Origin: an uncultured Erwinia sp.
GTDB taxonomy: Bacteria > Pseudomonadota > Gammaproteobacteria > Enterobacterales > Enterobacteriaceae
Length of the DNA stretch: 64,000 nt
Reading direction: 5' to 3'
Assembly: GCA_946221915.1 (NCBI GenBank)
Contig: CAMIKG010000004.1
Location: forward strand, 1 to 64,000
Shown here: positions 33,501-42,467 of the stretch, in pieces
Layout: each line of letters starts with the position of its first letter
Numbering within the stretch: position 1 is the first letter of the stretch
Translations under genes and position numbers: made by a program
The notes under the pieces: generated by a model
Told to the model about the DNA's origin: nothing
The model's database searches: none
Seen by the model: the letters and a program-made list of their open reading frames with translations, nothing else

Positions 33501-34265
33501 ATGTCAATCTTAGAAACTACCGCCAACATTCTTAAGCTGATGGTCGAGCTGCAGGGCGGCATTCGCATCAATGATGTGATTCATCATCTGGGAATGCCGA
33601 AGAGCACTGCCTCACGCGTAATGAGCCAGCTCGAATCATATGGCTATCTGGAAAAAGATGACGCGCAGGGCACTTTCCTGCCCGGACCACTGATTTTGTC
33701 GGCCTCACACCTTGTCAGCCGCCAGCTCACGCTCAGTGACCATGTCGATATGGCGCTGCGCAACCTGTGCGAACGCACCGGCTACACCGGCTATATCTCA
33801 ATGCTCGACAGCCAGGAAATTCTGGTGCTGCGTGTGATCCACGGGCGTCAGGCGCTGTCTGTGGTGACCTGGCCAGGCTCACGCTCCCCTGCCTGGGGCA
33901 CCTCAACCGGACGTGCACTGCTGGCGCGCTTTACCGATAACCAGCTGCACGACTTTTTCGCCAGCCCGCTGGTGGTGTCACAGCTCAGCGGCAGCCAGCA
34001 GTCGGCCAGTGCGCTGGTCGCCGCCGTGACGCGCACCCGCGACGCCGGTTACGCCAGCGCCGTCAACGAATCCATCGCCGAAACCGCCTCTGTTAGTTGC
34101 GCGGTGGGTGATCCGGTTACCGGCGAAGCCGTTGCGTTCTGCCTGTCGTTTCCGCAGGCGCTCGCCACCGCCGAAGAAATACAACGTATCGCGACCCTGC
34201 TGAAAGAGACCGCCATAACCATAGCCCAAAAAACGGGCGATACACAGGTCACCCATCAGCGTTGA
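33501..34265 (+). CDS. IclR-family transcriptional regulator
   Basis: A 254-residue regulator. The N-terminal winged helix (I-R-I-N-D-V-I-H-H-L-G-M-P-K-S-T-A-S-R-V) is followed by the IclR effector-binding domain (A-W-G-T-S-T-G-R-A-L-L-A near residue 135, and the late G-Y-A-S-A-V-N-E block). I chose the ATG at 33501, with GAGACC upstream; an in-frame ATG at 33489 is also possible. It precedes the OPT/DUF1177/AroM/PepE/racemase operon by 31 bases on the same strand and is the obvious candidate to regulate it, in response to a peptide or breakdown product. Confidence 0.87.
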   Translation: MSILETTANILKLMVELQGGIRINDVIHHLGMPKSTASRVMSQLESYGYLEKDDAQGTFLPGPLILSASHLVSRQLTLSDHVDMALRNLCERTGYTGYISMLDSQEILVLRVIHGRQALSVVTWPGSRSPAWGTSTGRALLARFTDNQLHDFFASPLVVSQLSGSQQSASALVAAVTRTRDAGYASAVNESIAETASVSCAVGDPVTGEAVAFCLSFPQALATAEEIQRIATLLKETAITIAQKTGDTQVTHQR

Positions 34266-34296
34266 TTTTCACTTTGTCTATGCCAGGAGAACTCTC

Positions 34297-35919
34297 GTGA
34301 GTCAGATTGCCAATTCAGAAAAAACACACGGCGAGAGCGAAGCGCATCCGCGCGCCTTTGCCCCCGCTACCCTGCTGATGTTGCTGGTGCTGAGTATTTT
34401 TGGCGCCATTATCGGTGTGCAGCTCCTGACCACGCTGGGGGTCACACCTAACACCTCAATTATCGGCGCGATGGTGGCGATGATTATCGCCCGTATCCCG
34501 CTGCAGTGTTTTGCGCGCTTCCGTTCCATCCATATCCAGAACCTCGCGCAGAGCGCCACTTCGGCGGCAACCTTTGGCGCGGCGAACTCACTGCTGCTGC
34601 CGATCGCCATTCCGTGGCTGTTTGGCCGCCAGGATATGGTGATGCCGATGTTTATTGGCGTCGCCATGGCGATGCTGCTGGACGCCTGGCTGCTCTACCG
34701 CCTGTTCAACACCCGCATCTTCCCGGCGGAAGGCGCATGGCCTCCGGGTATTGCCGCCGCCGAGTCGATCAAAGCGGGCGATCAGGGCGGCAAACAGGCG
34801 GCGCTGTTAGGCACTGGCATCGTGATTGGCGCTATTGGTTCATGGTTCAAATTCCCGATGGCGGCGCTGGGCACCGCATTTATCGGCAATATCTGGGCGC
34901 TGGGCATGCTGGGCGTCGGCTTCCTGCTGCGCGGTTACTCGCAGCCGCTGTTCGGTATCGACATCAACAAAATGTATATCCCGCACGGTGTGATGGCCGG
35001 TGCTGGCGTGGTTGCGCTGTTCCAGATCGTGAAACTGATCCGCCAGAGCAACAGCGCAAAACCACAACAGAATGGCAGCAGCGATAGCACGCTGCCGGTT
35101 GAGCAGAATGAGCAAATCGGCAAAACCATTCGCTTTGGCGCGATTGGCTTTGTGGTGATCTCGGTGCTGATCGCCCTTGGCAGCGGTTTGTATGCGCATC
35201 TGTCTCTGCCGTGGCTGCTCGCCTTTATGATCTACGCCGCCTTTGCCGCCTTCCTGCACGAAATGATCGTCGGGCTGGCTGCGATGCACTCCGGCTGGTT
35301 CCCGGCCTTCGCCGTGGCGCTGATCACGCTGTTGATCGGCATTCTGATTGGCTTCCCGCCGGAAGCGCTGGCGATGCTGTGCGGCTTCTCCGCCGCCACC
35401 GGCCCGGCGTTCGCCGATATGGGCTACGACCTGAAAGCTGGCTGGATTCTGCGTGGTAAAGGCCAGCACAGCCGCTTTGAACTTGAAGGACGCCGTCAGC
35501 AACTGCTCGCCGCGATGCTGGCCTTTGTCGTCGCCATGCCGGTGGTGTTGTTTATCTTCCGCGACTACTTCTCACAGGGGCTGGTGCCGCCAGTGGCGAA
35601 AGTGTATGTCGCGGCGATCAATGCCGGCGTTTCACTGGATATCGCTAAGTCACTGCTAATTTGGGCTATTCCTGGCGCAATTATTCAGTTGATCGGCGGT
35701 CCGGGCCGTCAGATGGGCGTGCTACTGGCGACAGGTCTGTTAATCAATAACCCACTGGCAGGCTGGGCGGTGATCATTGGTATCGCTATCCGCGCCATTG
35801 TGCTGCGCGTGGGCGGTGAGCCGGTGCGTAACAAAATCGAAGTGCTGGCTGCTGGTCTGATCGCCGGTGACGCACTGTTCAGTTTCTTCAGTTCCGTCCT
35901 GCCGGGCGGCAAAAAGTAA
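34297..35919 (+). CDS. OPT-family oligopeptide transporter
   Basis: A 540-residue inner-membrane protein of the OPT family with about 14 hydrophobic segments. The family blocks N-T-S-I-I-G-A-M, N-L-A-Q-S-A-T-S-A-A-T-F-G-A-A-N and P-A-E-G-A-W-P-P-G are present. These carriers import peptides or metal-chelator conjugates by proton symport. Translation starts at GTG behind AGGAG. It is the first gene of a five-gene operon that also encodes a dipeptidase and an amino-acid racemase, so a small peptide is the likely cargo. Confidence 0.9.
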   Translation: MSQIANSEKTHGESEAHPRAFAPATLLMLLVLSIFGAIIGVQLLTTLGVTPNTSIIGAMVAMIIARIPLQCFARFRSIHIQNLAQSATSAATFGAANSLLLPIAIPWLFGRQDMVMPMFIGVAMAMLLDAWLLYRLFNTRIFPAEGAWPPGIAAAESIKAGDQGGKQAALLGTGIVIGAIGSWFKFPMAALGTAFIGNIWALGMLGVGFLLRGYSQPLFGIDINKMYIPHGVMAGAGVVALFQIVKLIRQSNSAKPQQNGSSDSTLPVEQNEQIGKTIRFGAIGFVVISVLIALGSGLYAHLSLPWLLAFMIYAAFAAFLHEMIVGLAAMHSGWFPAFAVALITLLIGILIGFPPEALAMLCGFSAATGPAFADMGYDLKAGWILRGKGQHSRFELEGRRQQLLAAMLAFVVAMPVVLFIFRDYFSQGLVPPVAKVYVAAINAGVSLDIAKSLLIWAIPGAIIQLIGGPGRQMGVLLATGLLINNPLAGWAVIIGIAIRAIVLRVGGEPVRNKIEVLAAGLIAGDALFSFFSSVLPGGKK

Positions 35920-35943
35920 TCACGTTCTACCAGGGAAATTATT

Positions 35944-36882
35944 ATGAGCTTGCAACAAACACTTCAGGTCTTTGAATTACTCGACAGCGCATATGCCAGC
36001 GGCGACAAGGTGAAAGCCCTGCTGGAAGGCTACAGTAATATCGAGGTCAGCGTAAAAGCGGTGACTGGCCCAAAAGGCAGCACCGATTTCGTGAAAATTG
36101 TTATTCCAGGCACCAACGGTAAACGCGGCGGCGGCAACGCGCCAACGCTCGGGATTGTTGGCCGTCTCGGCGGTATCGGCGCACGTCCGGGCCGCATCGG
36201 TCTGGTCTCTGACGCCGATGGCGCAGTGGCGGCGGTGGCCAGTGCGCTGAAACTGGCCGAAATGCAGCGCCAGGGCGACAGCCTGCCAGGCGACGTGATT
36301 GTCACCACCCATATCTGCCCGGATGCGCCAACCCGTCCACACGAACCAGTAGACTTTATGGATTCACCAGTGGAAACCGAAGATATGAACGAGCAGGAAG
36401 TCTCTGACGAGATGGACGCCGTGCTGTCAATCGATACCACCAAAGGCAACCGCATCATCAACCATAAAGGCTTCGCCATTTCGCCGACCGTCAAACAGGG
36501 TTATATCCTGCGCGTCTCAGAAGATCTGCTGCGCGTGATGGAGATGACCACCGGCCAGCTGCCAGTGACCTTCCCGATCACTACGCAGGATATCACGCCG
36601 TATGGCAACGGCGTTTACCACCTGAACAGTATCCTGCAGCCCTCCATCGCCACTGCTGCGCCAGTAGTCGGCGTGGCGATTACCGCAGTGGGCGTGGTGC
36701 CAGGCTGTGGTACCGGCGCCAGCCACGAAGTGGATATCGCGCTGGCCTGCAAATACGCAGTGGAAGTGGCGAAAGAGTTCACCCGCGGTACCTGCCAGTT
36801 CTACAACAAAGATGAGTTCCAGCGCCTGCAGGACCTCTACGGCTCACTGGCGCATCTGCAGAAACGTCAACCGGGAGTATGA
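35944..36882 (+). CDS. DUF1177 family protein
   Basis: A 312-residue cytosolic protein matching the DUF1177 family as I know it. It is rich in Gly near residues 60-85 (G-T-N-G-K-R-G-G-G-N-A-P-T-L-G-I-V-G) and has acidic and His/Asp clusters (H-I-C-P-D-A-P-T-R-P-H, V-E-T-E-D-M-N-E-Q-E-V) that could bind metal. Relatives usually sit beside OPT transporters, AroM-family proteins and racemases, as here. The next gene overlaps its stop codon (ATGA). An amidohydrolase or peptidase-like role fits the context but is unproven. Confidence 0.85.
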   Translation: MSLQQTLQVFELLDSAYASGDKVKALLEGYSNIEVSVKAVTGPKGSTDFVKIVIPGTNGKRGGGNAPTLGIVGRLGGIGARPGRIGLVSDADGAVAAVASALKLAEMQRQGDSLPGDVIVTTHICPDAPTRPHEPVDFMDSPVETEDMNEQEVSDEMDAVLSIDTTKGNRIINHKGFAISPTVKQGYILRVSEDLLRVMEMTTGQLPVTFPITTQDITPYGNGVYHLNSILQPSIATAAPVVGVAITAVGVVPGCGTGASHEVDIALACKYAVEVAKEFTRGTCQFYNKDEFQRLQDLYGSLAHLQKRQPGV

Positions 36883-37565
36883 AGATGACAAGGCGAAAAA
36901 TTGGCACCCTGACCATTGGTCAGGCGCCGCGCAGCGACATTACCCCGATCCTGGAAGCGGCGCTGCCTGCTCATGTTGACTGTCTGCATGCTGGCGTACT
37001 GGACGGGCTGGATGAAGCCGCTATCGCCGCCCGTTTTGCTCCGCAGCCCGGCGACGCACTGCTCACTTCGCGCCTGCTCGACGGGCGCGCCGTGGTGATG
37101 GGTAAACCAGCGGTCGGCGCAGCGCTGCAGCAAAAAATCGACTGGCTGGAACAGCAGGGTTGCGAGCTGATCGCCATCCTGTGTACCGGCGAGTTTCACG
37201 GTCTGCGCAGCAACAACGCCTGGTTGATCGAGCCGGATCAGATCCTGCCACCCACACTGAATGCGCTGGTGGGATCGCGCCGTGCCGGTATTCTCGTGCC
37301 GCTCGAATCGCAGATCGCCAGCGAACTGGAGAAGTGGAAAGAAGCGAAAGTGACGCCAGTATTCGCCGTCGCTTCGCCGTATACCGCGACAGAAGAGGAC
37401 GTGGCTGCCGCAGCCCGTTCACTGGCGGCGCAAGGCGCGGAAGTGATCCTGACCGACTGCATGGGCTACACCGGCTGGCATCAGGAGATCTGTGCACGCC
37501 ATGTGACGCAGCCGGTGCTGCTGTCCAATAAGCTGCTCGCTGACCTGCTGCGCAACCTGCTGTAA
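36879..37565 (+). CDS. AroM family protein
   Basis: A 228-residue protein of the AroM family, which is related to the Asp/Glu racemase superfamily. Recognisable stretches are G-T-L-T-I-G-Q-A-P-R-S-D, I-L-C-T-G-E-F and I-L-T-D-C-M-G-Y-T, which place one cysteine in each half as in Asp/Glu racemases. E. coli AroM is a gene of unknown role near aroL; this is a divergent relative in a catabolic setting. It overlaps the DUF1177 gene by 4 bp and precedes pepE. Function is uncertain, but chemistry at the alpha carbon of an amino acid or peptide is plausible. Confidence 0.87.
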   Translation: MKMTRRKIGTLTIGQAPRSDITPILEAALPAHVDCLHAGVLDGLDEAAIAARFAPQPGDALLTSRLLDGRAVVMGKPAVGAALQQKIDWLEQQGCELIAILCTGEFHGLRSNNAWLIEPDQILPPTLNALVGSRRAGILVPLESQIASELEKWKEAKVTPVFAVASPYTATEEDVAAAARSLAAQGAEVILTDCMGYTGWHQEICARHVTQPVLLSNKLLADLLRNLL

Positions 37566-37577
37566 GAGGAGAAAACA

Positions 37578-38270
37578 ATGGACCTGCTGTTACTGAGTAA
37601 CTCGGTGCTGCCTGGCACGGACTATCTGGCGTATGCCCGTCCGGTGCTGAAAGCGCACCTGGCCGGTCGCCGCAAAGTGGTGTTTATTCCTTTTGCTGGC
37701 GTGACGCAAAACTGGGATGCCTATACCGATAAAGTGAGTAAGGCGCTGACGGCGCTGCAGCTGGAGATCAGCGGTATTCACACTTACGCCGATCCGCTGG
37801 CGGCGATTGCCGAAGCCGAAGTGGTGATGGTCGGCGGCGGCAATACTTTTAACCTGCTGAAATGCTGCCGTGAGCATGGCCTGCTGCAACCGATCCGCGA
37901 CGCTGTTAAGCGCGGTGCGCTGTATGTCGGCTGGAGCGCAGGCGCTAACCTCGCCTGCCCGACCATTCGCACCACCAATGATATGCCGATTATCGATCCG
38001 GGCGGTTTTGATGCGCTGAATCTGGTGCCGCTGCAGATCAACCCGCACTTTACCAATGCGCTGCCTGCCGGACATCAGGGCGAGACGCGCGAACAGCGCA
38101 TACGCGAGTTGCAGGTGCTGGACCCGGAGCTGGAGGTGATTGGCCTGCCGGAAGGTAACTGGATTTCGGTGCAAAATGGCCAGGCGCAGCTGGGCGGCAG
38201 CAATCCGACGCTGCTGTTTAAAGCGGGTGAACCCGCGATCACTCTCGACGCGAATTATCGCTTTTTTTAA
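37578..38270 (+). CDS. pepE: Dipeptidase E (alpha-aspartyl dipeptidase)
   Basis: A 230-residue serine peptidase of family S51. The nucleophile is Ser120 in G-W-S-A-G-A-N, with His157 in N-P-H-F and Asp135, the same residue numbers as the E. coli/Salmonella PepE triad; G-G-G-N-T-F lies near residue 86. PepE splits dipeptides with an N-terminal aspartate. Here it stands in an operon with an OPT transporter and a racemase rather than alone, so it probably cleaves the imported peptide. The spacing of 12 bp to each neighbour shows tight co-transcription. Confidence 0.92.
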   Translation: MDLLLLSNSVLPGTDYLAYARPVLKAHLAGRRKVVFIPFAGVTQNWDAYTDKVSKALTALQLEISGIHTYADPLAAIAEAEVVMVGGGNTFNLLKCCREHGLLQPIRDAVKRGALYVGWSAGANLACPTIRTTNDMPIIDPGGFDALNLVPLQINPHFTNALPAGHQGETREQRIRELQVLDPELEVIGLPEGNWISVQNGQAQLGGSNPTLLFKAGEPAITLDANYRFF

Positions 38271-38282
38271 CCGGAGAAGAGG

Positions 38283-38921
38283 ATGCTGGGAATTATCCGC
38301 GTGCTGACCCATGACGATCAGCAGTTTGTCGAAGAACACGGACGTCTGATTCAGCAACAGTACGGCATGACCTCTGTCAGCCGCTGTATCGCCGACCAGC
38401 GCAGCGGGATTTTTGATGCGCAGAGTGAAGCGCTGGCGGTGCCGAAGATTGTCGCACTCGGCATGGCGCTGGAAGCAGAAGGCTGCAATGCGCTATTTCT
38501 CAGCTGCGCCGCCGATCCCGGGCTGGCGCAACTGCGAGCGGCGGTGTCGGTACCAGTGATCAGCGCAGGCAGCGCGTCGGCCAGTATCGCCGCGATGCTG
38601 AAACGTCCAGTGGCAGTGATGGGCATTGGTGCGCAGGCGCCCGCGCCTTTCCGTGAGTTGCTGGGCGAAGATGTGCGCTATGCACGACCGGACGGTGTGT
38701 TGAATACCACCGACCTGCTGACGGCGGCTGGCCGTCAGCAGGCACTGGCCTGCGCCGACAGGCTGTATCAGGAGGGCGCGGAAGTGATCGCCTTCTCCTG
38801 TACCGGCTTTTCGACTATCGCGCTGGCGGAGGCGATTCGTACACAGCTCGGCAAAATTGCCGTCGATGCGGTCAGTGCAGCGGGTCTGTTTATCAGCCAG
38901 CTGACACCCGCAAGGCAGTAA
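38283..38921 (+). CDS. Aspartate/glutamate/hydantoin racemase family protein
   Basis: A 212-residue enzyme with the two-cysteine active site of the Asp/Glu/hydantoin racemase superfamily: Cys75 in L-F-L-S-C-A-A-D-P-G and Cys173 in A-F-S-C-T-G-F-S. Such enzymes invert the alpha carbon of acidic amino acids or hydantoins without a cofactor. It is the last gene of the operon after pepE. A scheme of peptide import, hydrolysis and racemisation of the released amino acid would make D-residue-containing peptides usable; this is inference. Confidence 0.88.
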   Translation: MLGIIRVLTHDDQQFVEEHGRLIQQQYGMTSVSRCIADQRSGIFDAQSEALAVPKIVALGMALEAEGCNALFLSCAADPGLAQLRAAVSVPVISAGSASASIAAMLKRPVAVMGIGAQAPAPFRELLGEDVRYARPDGVLNTTDLLTAAGRQQALACADRLYQEGAEVIAFSCTGFSTIALAEAIRTQLGKIAVDAVSAAGLFISQLTPARQ

Positions 38922-38927
38922 AACAGC

Positions 38928-38949
38928 CGCCCGGCACGACGGCCGGGCG
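38928..38949 (+). terminator. GC-rich hairpin ending the OPT/pepE operon
   Basis: An 8-bp perfect stem CGCCCGGC / GCCGGGCG with a 6-base loop lies 6 bases past the racemase stop. No T run follows, so it may stabilise the 3' end or act with Rho. Confidence 0.45.
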
Positions 38950-39027
38950 ATGAAACCTGTGTTGTGTATTTTTGGAGCGTTCTGACTGGTTGCATTTCCG
39001 TAGTGAGCAGGCAACAGGAGCGATTTC

Positions 39028-39387
39028 TTACTCCTCGTTTTGCCCGCTCTCTTTTTCATTATCATCGCCGAAGTTCAACAGGTCAGAAACCTTTATATTG
39101 CCCACGTCATCGATTTTATTTTTCATATTATCGACCTGGGTTTTAGCCTCTTCCGACAGCGAATTGTTGAGCATATTTTCACCTGCCTGCGTCGCGCTCT
39201 GTTTCGCATCCTGCCATTCTGTTTGTGCGGCGCTCTTCATGCTCTCAACCGAGGCTTCGGCATCTTTTTTAAAGGTCTCAGCAGCTTTGGCGGCTTCATC
39301 TATTTTCGCTTTGGCTTCTTCCGCTGAGTCACAGGCGGCCAGCAGCAGACAGCCGGAAAGGAGTAAGGGAAGGGAGAATATTTTCAT
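39028..39387 (-). CDS. Small helical lipoprotein
   Basis: A 119-residue predicted lipoprotein. The signal sequence ends in the lipobox L-A-A-C at residues 16-19. The mature part is nearly all charged helix (A-E-E-A-K-A-K-I-D-E-A-A-K-A-A-E), reminiscent of small coiled-coil lipoproteins, with an acidic tail. No family is recognised. The gene stands alone, convergent with the racemase operon. Confidence 0.8.
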   Translation of the reverse strand: MKIFSLPLLLSGCLLLAACDSAEEAKAKIDEAAKAAETFKKDAEASVESMKSAAQTEWQDAKQSATQAGENMLNNSLSEEAKTQVDNMKNKIDDVGNIKVSDLLNFGDDNEKESGQNEE

Positions 39388-39616
39388 TTTTATACCTGAT
39401 TAGTGCACATTCTGCTGGGAAATTAATCGCCAGACAGGTTGCGATAAAATAGTGGTCAGACACTTTTATTATGACGATAAACAATGTGGAAAAACGTATT
39501 GCGCTTCGTAAGCAAAATAAAAATTACGTAAAATAAGTTCAGCAGGGTACTGATGATGCACTATTTTCAGTAAAAATGGCTGGAGAAATTATTGCAGATA
39601 ATAATATGACAGTTAT

Positions 39617-40492
39617 ATGACAAAAAATAAAACCGCACTGCTTATCGTTAATAAAAAAGCGCGTAAAGGGGATACCAGCACGGCAAATATTCGCCAGTTA
39701 TGCGAAGAGCAGGGTTTGGTGGTGATTGCACCGCCGTACCAGCCTGGCCGTACCATCAGTGAAACGATTATGGCCTATGCCAGCGAGGTCGACCTGGTGA
39801 TTATCGGCGGTGGCGATGGCACGCTGAATAATGCCGCCCCTGCGTTACTGACCACCCAGCTACCGCTGGCGATCCTGCCCCTTGGCACTGCCAACGATCT
39901 GGCGCGCACCCTGCAGATCCCTGGCGATATCAGGCAGGCGATCCGCCTTATTGGCGCAGGAAAAACCCGCAAAATCGATCTGGGTGAGGTTAACGATCAT
40001 CTGTTCTTTAATGTCTCCAGTATCGGCTTTTCCGCCTCGCTGGCGCGCAATCTGACAGCAGAATCAAAGAAAAAATGGGGCACCGTCGGCTATGCGCTGG
40101 CTGCTTTTCGTATTCTGAAACAGAGCCGGCCATTTAGCGCCACCATTGAACATAATGGCGTGGCGACGAAGGTAAAAACGGTGCAGATCTCCGTCGGTAA
40201 TGGTCGCTATTACGGCGGCGGAATGACAGTCGAGCAAAGCGCTGCGCCGGACGATGGTCGTCTTGATGTGTATAGCCTGGAGGTTTCCCACTGGTGGGAG
40301 ATGCTGGCGCTGTTCCCGTTTCTGCGCCGCGGCACGCATGGCCGCTGGCGCAAGGTGAGAACCTTTTCGGCGACGTCGCTGACAATTGATACCCGCCGCC
40401 CCCATCTGATCAATGCCGATGGCGAACTGATTGGCAGGACGCCTGCGCGTTTTTCTATCAGGGAGCAGTGTGTTGAGGTATTTGTTCCCTGA
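39617..40492 (+). CDS. YegS/diacylglycerol kinase-family lipid kinase
   Basis: A 291-residue soluble kinase of the DAGK catalytic family. The phosphate-binding loop G-G-G-D-G-T is at residues 64-69. L-P-L-G-T-A-N-D-L-A-R follows near 92, and the C-terminal beta-sandwich ends with N-A-D-G-E, all typical of YegS and DgkB. It phosphorylates a lipid or lipid-like alcohol with ATP. E. coli YegS is about the same length, but similarity does not settle whether this is yegS or a paralogue. Monocistronic. Confidence 0.85.
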   Translation: MTKNKTALLIVNKKARKGDTSTANIRQLCEEQGLVVIAPPYQPGRTISETIMAYASEVDLVIIGGGDGTLNNAAPALLTTQLPLAILPLGTANDLARTLQIPGDIRQAIRLIGAGKTRKIDLGEVNDHLFFNVSSIGFSASLARNLTAESKKKWGTVGYALAAFRILKQSRPFSATIEHNGVATKVKTVQISVGNGRYYGGGMTVEQSAAPDDGRLDVYSLEVSHWWEMLALFPFLRRGTHGRWRKVRTFSATSLTIDTRRPHLINADGELIGRTPARFSIREQCVEVFVP

Positions 40493-40542
40493 AAGGACCG
40501 GTGATGTTGCCAGCCAAAGTGAGCCTGGGAAATAAGATGAAA

Positions 40543-41421
40543 TTAGCGCCCTTTCTTCTTCCGCCCAGGCTGGACAAAGCGTTTGCGCGACGCCCCTTTG
40601 TTATCCGGCTTTTCAGCATACTTTGGCCCGCTGATGGCAGGCTTCTTCGCCGCGCCTGACTTCGGCTTCGCCGGCGTTTTTTTCGCGCTTTTATCTTCCG
40701 ACGATGAGTTTTCGATCAGCTTAAATAACTCAATCAGTTCATCGTCGGTTAAATCGCGCCACTCGCCCGGCGGAATCCCTTTCAGGCTGACGTTCATGAT
40801 GCGCGTACGTTCGAGTTTAGTGACTTCATAACCAAAGTGCTCACACATGCGCCGGATCTGACGATTCAGTCCCTGCACCAGCGTGATACGAAACACAAAC
40901 GGAGCTTCTCTCTTCACTTTGCATTTTTTGGTTACCGTGCCCAGCATCGGCACACCGGCGCCAAGGCCATGAATAAACTCGTCCGTCACTGGCTTGTTGA
41001 CAGTCACCAGATACTCTTTTTCATGATCGTTGCCCGCACGCAGGATTTTATTCACCAGGTCGCCGTGGTTGGTGAGGAAAATCAGTCCCTGGGAGTCTTT
41101 ATCGAGACGGCCAATCGGGAATACGCGTTTGCTGTGATTGACGAAATCAACGATGTTGTCCTTTTCGCCCTCTTCCGTGGTGCTGACAATGCCCACTGGT
41201 TTATTCAGCGCAATCAGCACCAGATCTTCTTCGTTACGCGGCTCAATCAGCTGACCATTCACTTTCACCACATCACCGGCAAATACCTGATCGCCCACCG
41301 AGGCGCGTTTGCCGTTGATAAAAACGTTGCCTTGTTCGATGTAGCGGTCAGCGTCACGACGAGAGCAGATACCGCTCTCGCTAATGTATTTGTTCAGGCG
41401 AATGGATGAGTTGATCAGCAT
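40543..41421 (-). CDS. rluF: 23S rRNA pseudouridine synthase F
   Basis: A 292-residue RsuA/RluB-family pseudouridine synthase. The S4 RNA-binding domain spans about 6-65. The catalytic Asp107 lies in G-R-L-D-K-D-S-Q-G, and family motif L-N-K-P-V-G appears near residue 72. A Lys/Pro-rich basic tail of about 45 residues (A-K-K-T-P-A-K-P-K) matches RluF. E. coli RluF makes pseudouridine 2604 in 23S rRNA. A shortened second copy lies directly upstream (41584-42327), evidently from a tandem duplication; this one keeps the complete tail and is probably the functional orthologue. Confidence 0.93.
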   Translation of the reverse strand: MLINSSIRLNKYISESGICSRRDADRYIEQGNVFINGKRASVGDQVFAGDVVKVNGQLIEPRNEEDLVLIALNKPVGIVSTTEEGEKDNIVDFVNHSKRVFPIGRLDKDSQGLIFLTNHGDLVNKILRAGNDHEKEYLVTVNKPVTDEFIHGLGAGVPMLGTVTKKCKVKREAPFVFRITLVQGLNRQIRRMCEHFGYEVTKLERTRIMNVSLKGIPPGEWRDLTDDELIELFKLIENSSSEDKSAKKTPAKPKSGAAKKPAISGPKYAEKPDNKGASRKRFVQPGRKKKGR

Positions 41422-41583
41422 GGTTCCTCCGTAAAACGCGGACTATAGCGTAACCACGCCGGCTTGCGAAGCCGGGTCAGCGCAAATCGTGCAGCAGGAA
41501 GAGTAAGGAATCACGCAACTGAGGTGATTTTTATTTTGCTCCCGGTTAAATGGAGCGGCGGGTGATAAATGACGCGCCAGCGT

Positions 41584-42327
41584 TTACGGCTCCGCCTGCT
41601 CTTCCGATGAGGAATGCTCAATCAGCCTGAATAACTCGCTCAGTTCATCGTCGGTTAAATCTCGCCACTCACCCGGCGCGATGCCCGGCAGCTCCACGTT
41701 CATGATGCGTATGCGCTCCAGTCTGGTCACCGTATAGCCAAAATACCGGCACATACGCCGGATTTGGCGATTCAGCCCCTGAATCAGAGTGATACGAAAC
41801 TCGAAGGGTGTCTCCTGCCTGACTTTGCACGGTTTGGTCACCGTCCCCAGCATCGGGACGCCCGCGCTCATCCCGGCAAGAAACGCATCTGTCACCGGGT
41901 GATTCACCGTCACCCGATACTCTTTCTCGTGACCATTGCCCGCGCGCAGGATTTTGTTGAATAAATCGCCATGATTGGTCAGCAGAATGAGCCCCTGCGA
42001 CGCTTTATCCAGACGGCCAACAGGAAAAAGACGTTTGCTGTGATTGACGAACGTAACAATATTGTCCGGTTCGCTGTCAGCAGTGGTGCAGAGCACACCG
42101 ACCGGTTTATTTAACGCAATTACCACCAGATCGTCGGCATCACGCGGTTCGATCCGCCTGCCATTCACTGTCACGACATCGCCGGCAAACACCTGAGCAC
42201 CCACCGCAGCCTGTCTGTCGTTAATCAAAACGTGGCCCTGTTTGATGTCGCGATCGGCCTCACGACGCGAGCAGATACCGCTGTCGCTAATATATTTATT
42301 CAGGCGAACAGAGGAACGGTGCAGCAT
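41584..42327 (-). CDS. rluF: Second RluF copy without the basic tail
   Basis: A 247-residue protein that aligns with the adjacent RluF from residue 1 to about 245. The S4 domain and catalytic Asp107 (G-R-L-D-K-A-S-Q-G) are kept; the basic C-terminal tail is absent. The start at 42327 has GGAG seven bases upstream and matches the start of its neighbour, whereas a longer frame to 42396 does not. About 40 bases upstream of both start codons are also similar (A-C-G-C-G-G-A-C-T blocks), so the duplication included the leader. It may have taken over another uridine target or share the same one. Confidence 0.9.
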   Translation of the reverse strand: MLHRSSVRLNKYISDSGICSRREADRDIKQGHVLINDRQAAVGAQVFAGDVVTVNGRRIEPRDADDLVVIALNKPVGVLCTTADSEPDNIVTFVNHSKRLFPVGRLDKASQGLILLTNHGDLFNKILRAGNGHEKEYRVTVNHPVTDAFLAGMSAGVPMLGTVTKPCKVRQETPFEFRITLIQGLNRQIRRMCRYFGYTVTRLERIRIMNVELPGIAPGEWRDLTDDELSELFRLIEHSSSEEQAEP

Positions 42328-42467
42328 GGGATCTCCATAAACGCGGACTGGCGCGTAACGATGTGCCGGTTGAATGGGCTGGCAGCGGCCTGGCACGCAC
42401 TGGCTTCAGCGGAAAGCACTGGGCTAAGACGGGTGAAGCGACACTTGCGGGTTCGGGCAATAAGCGC

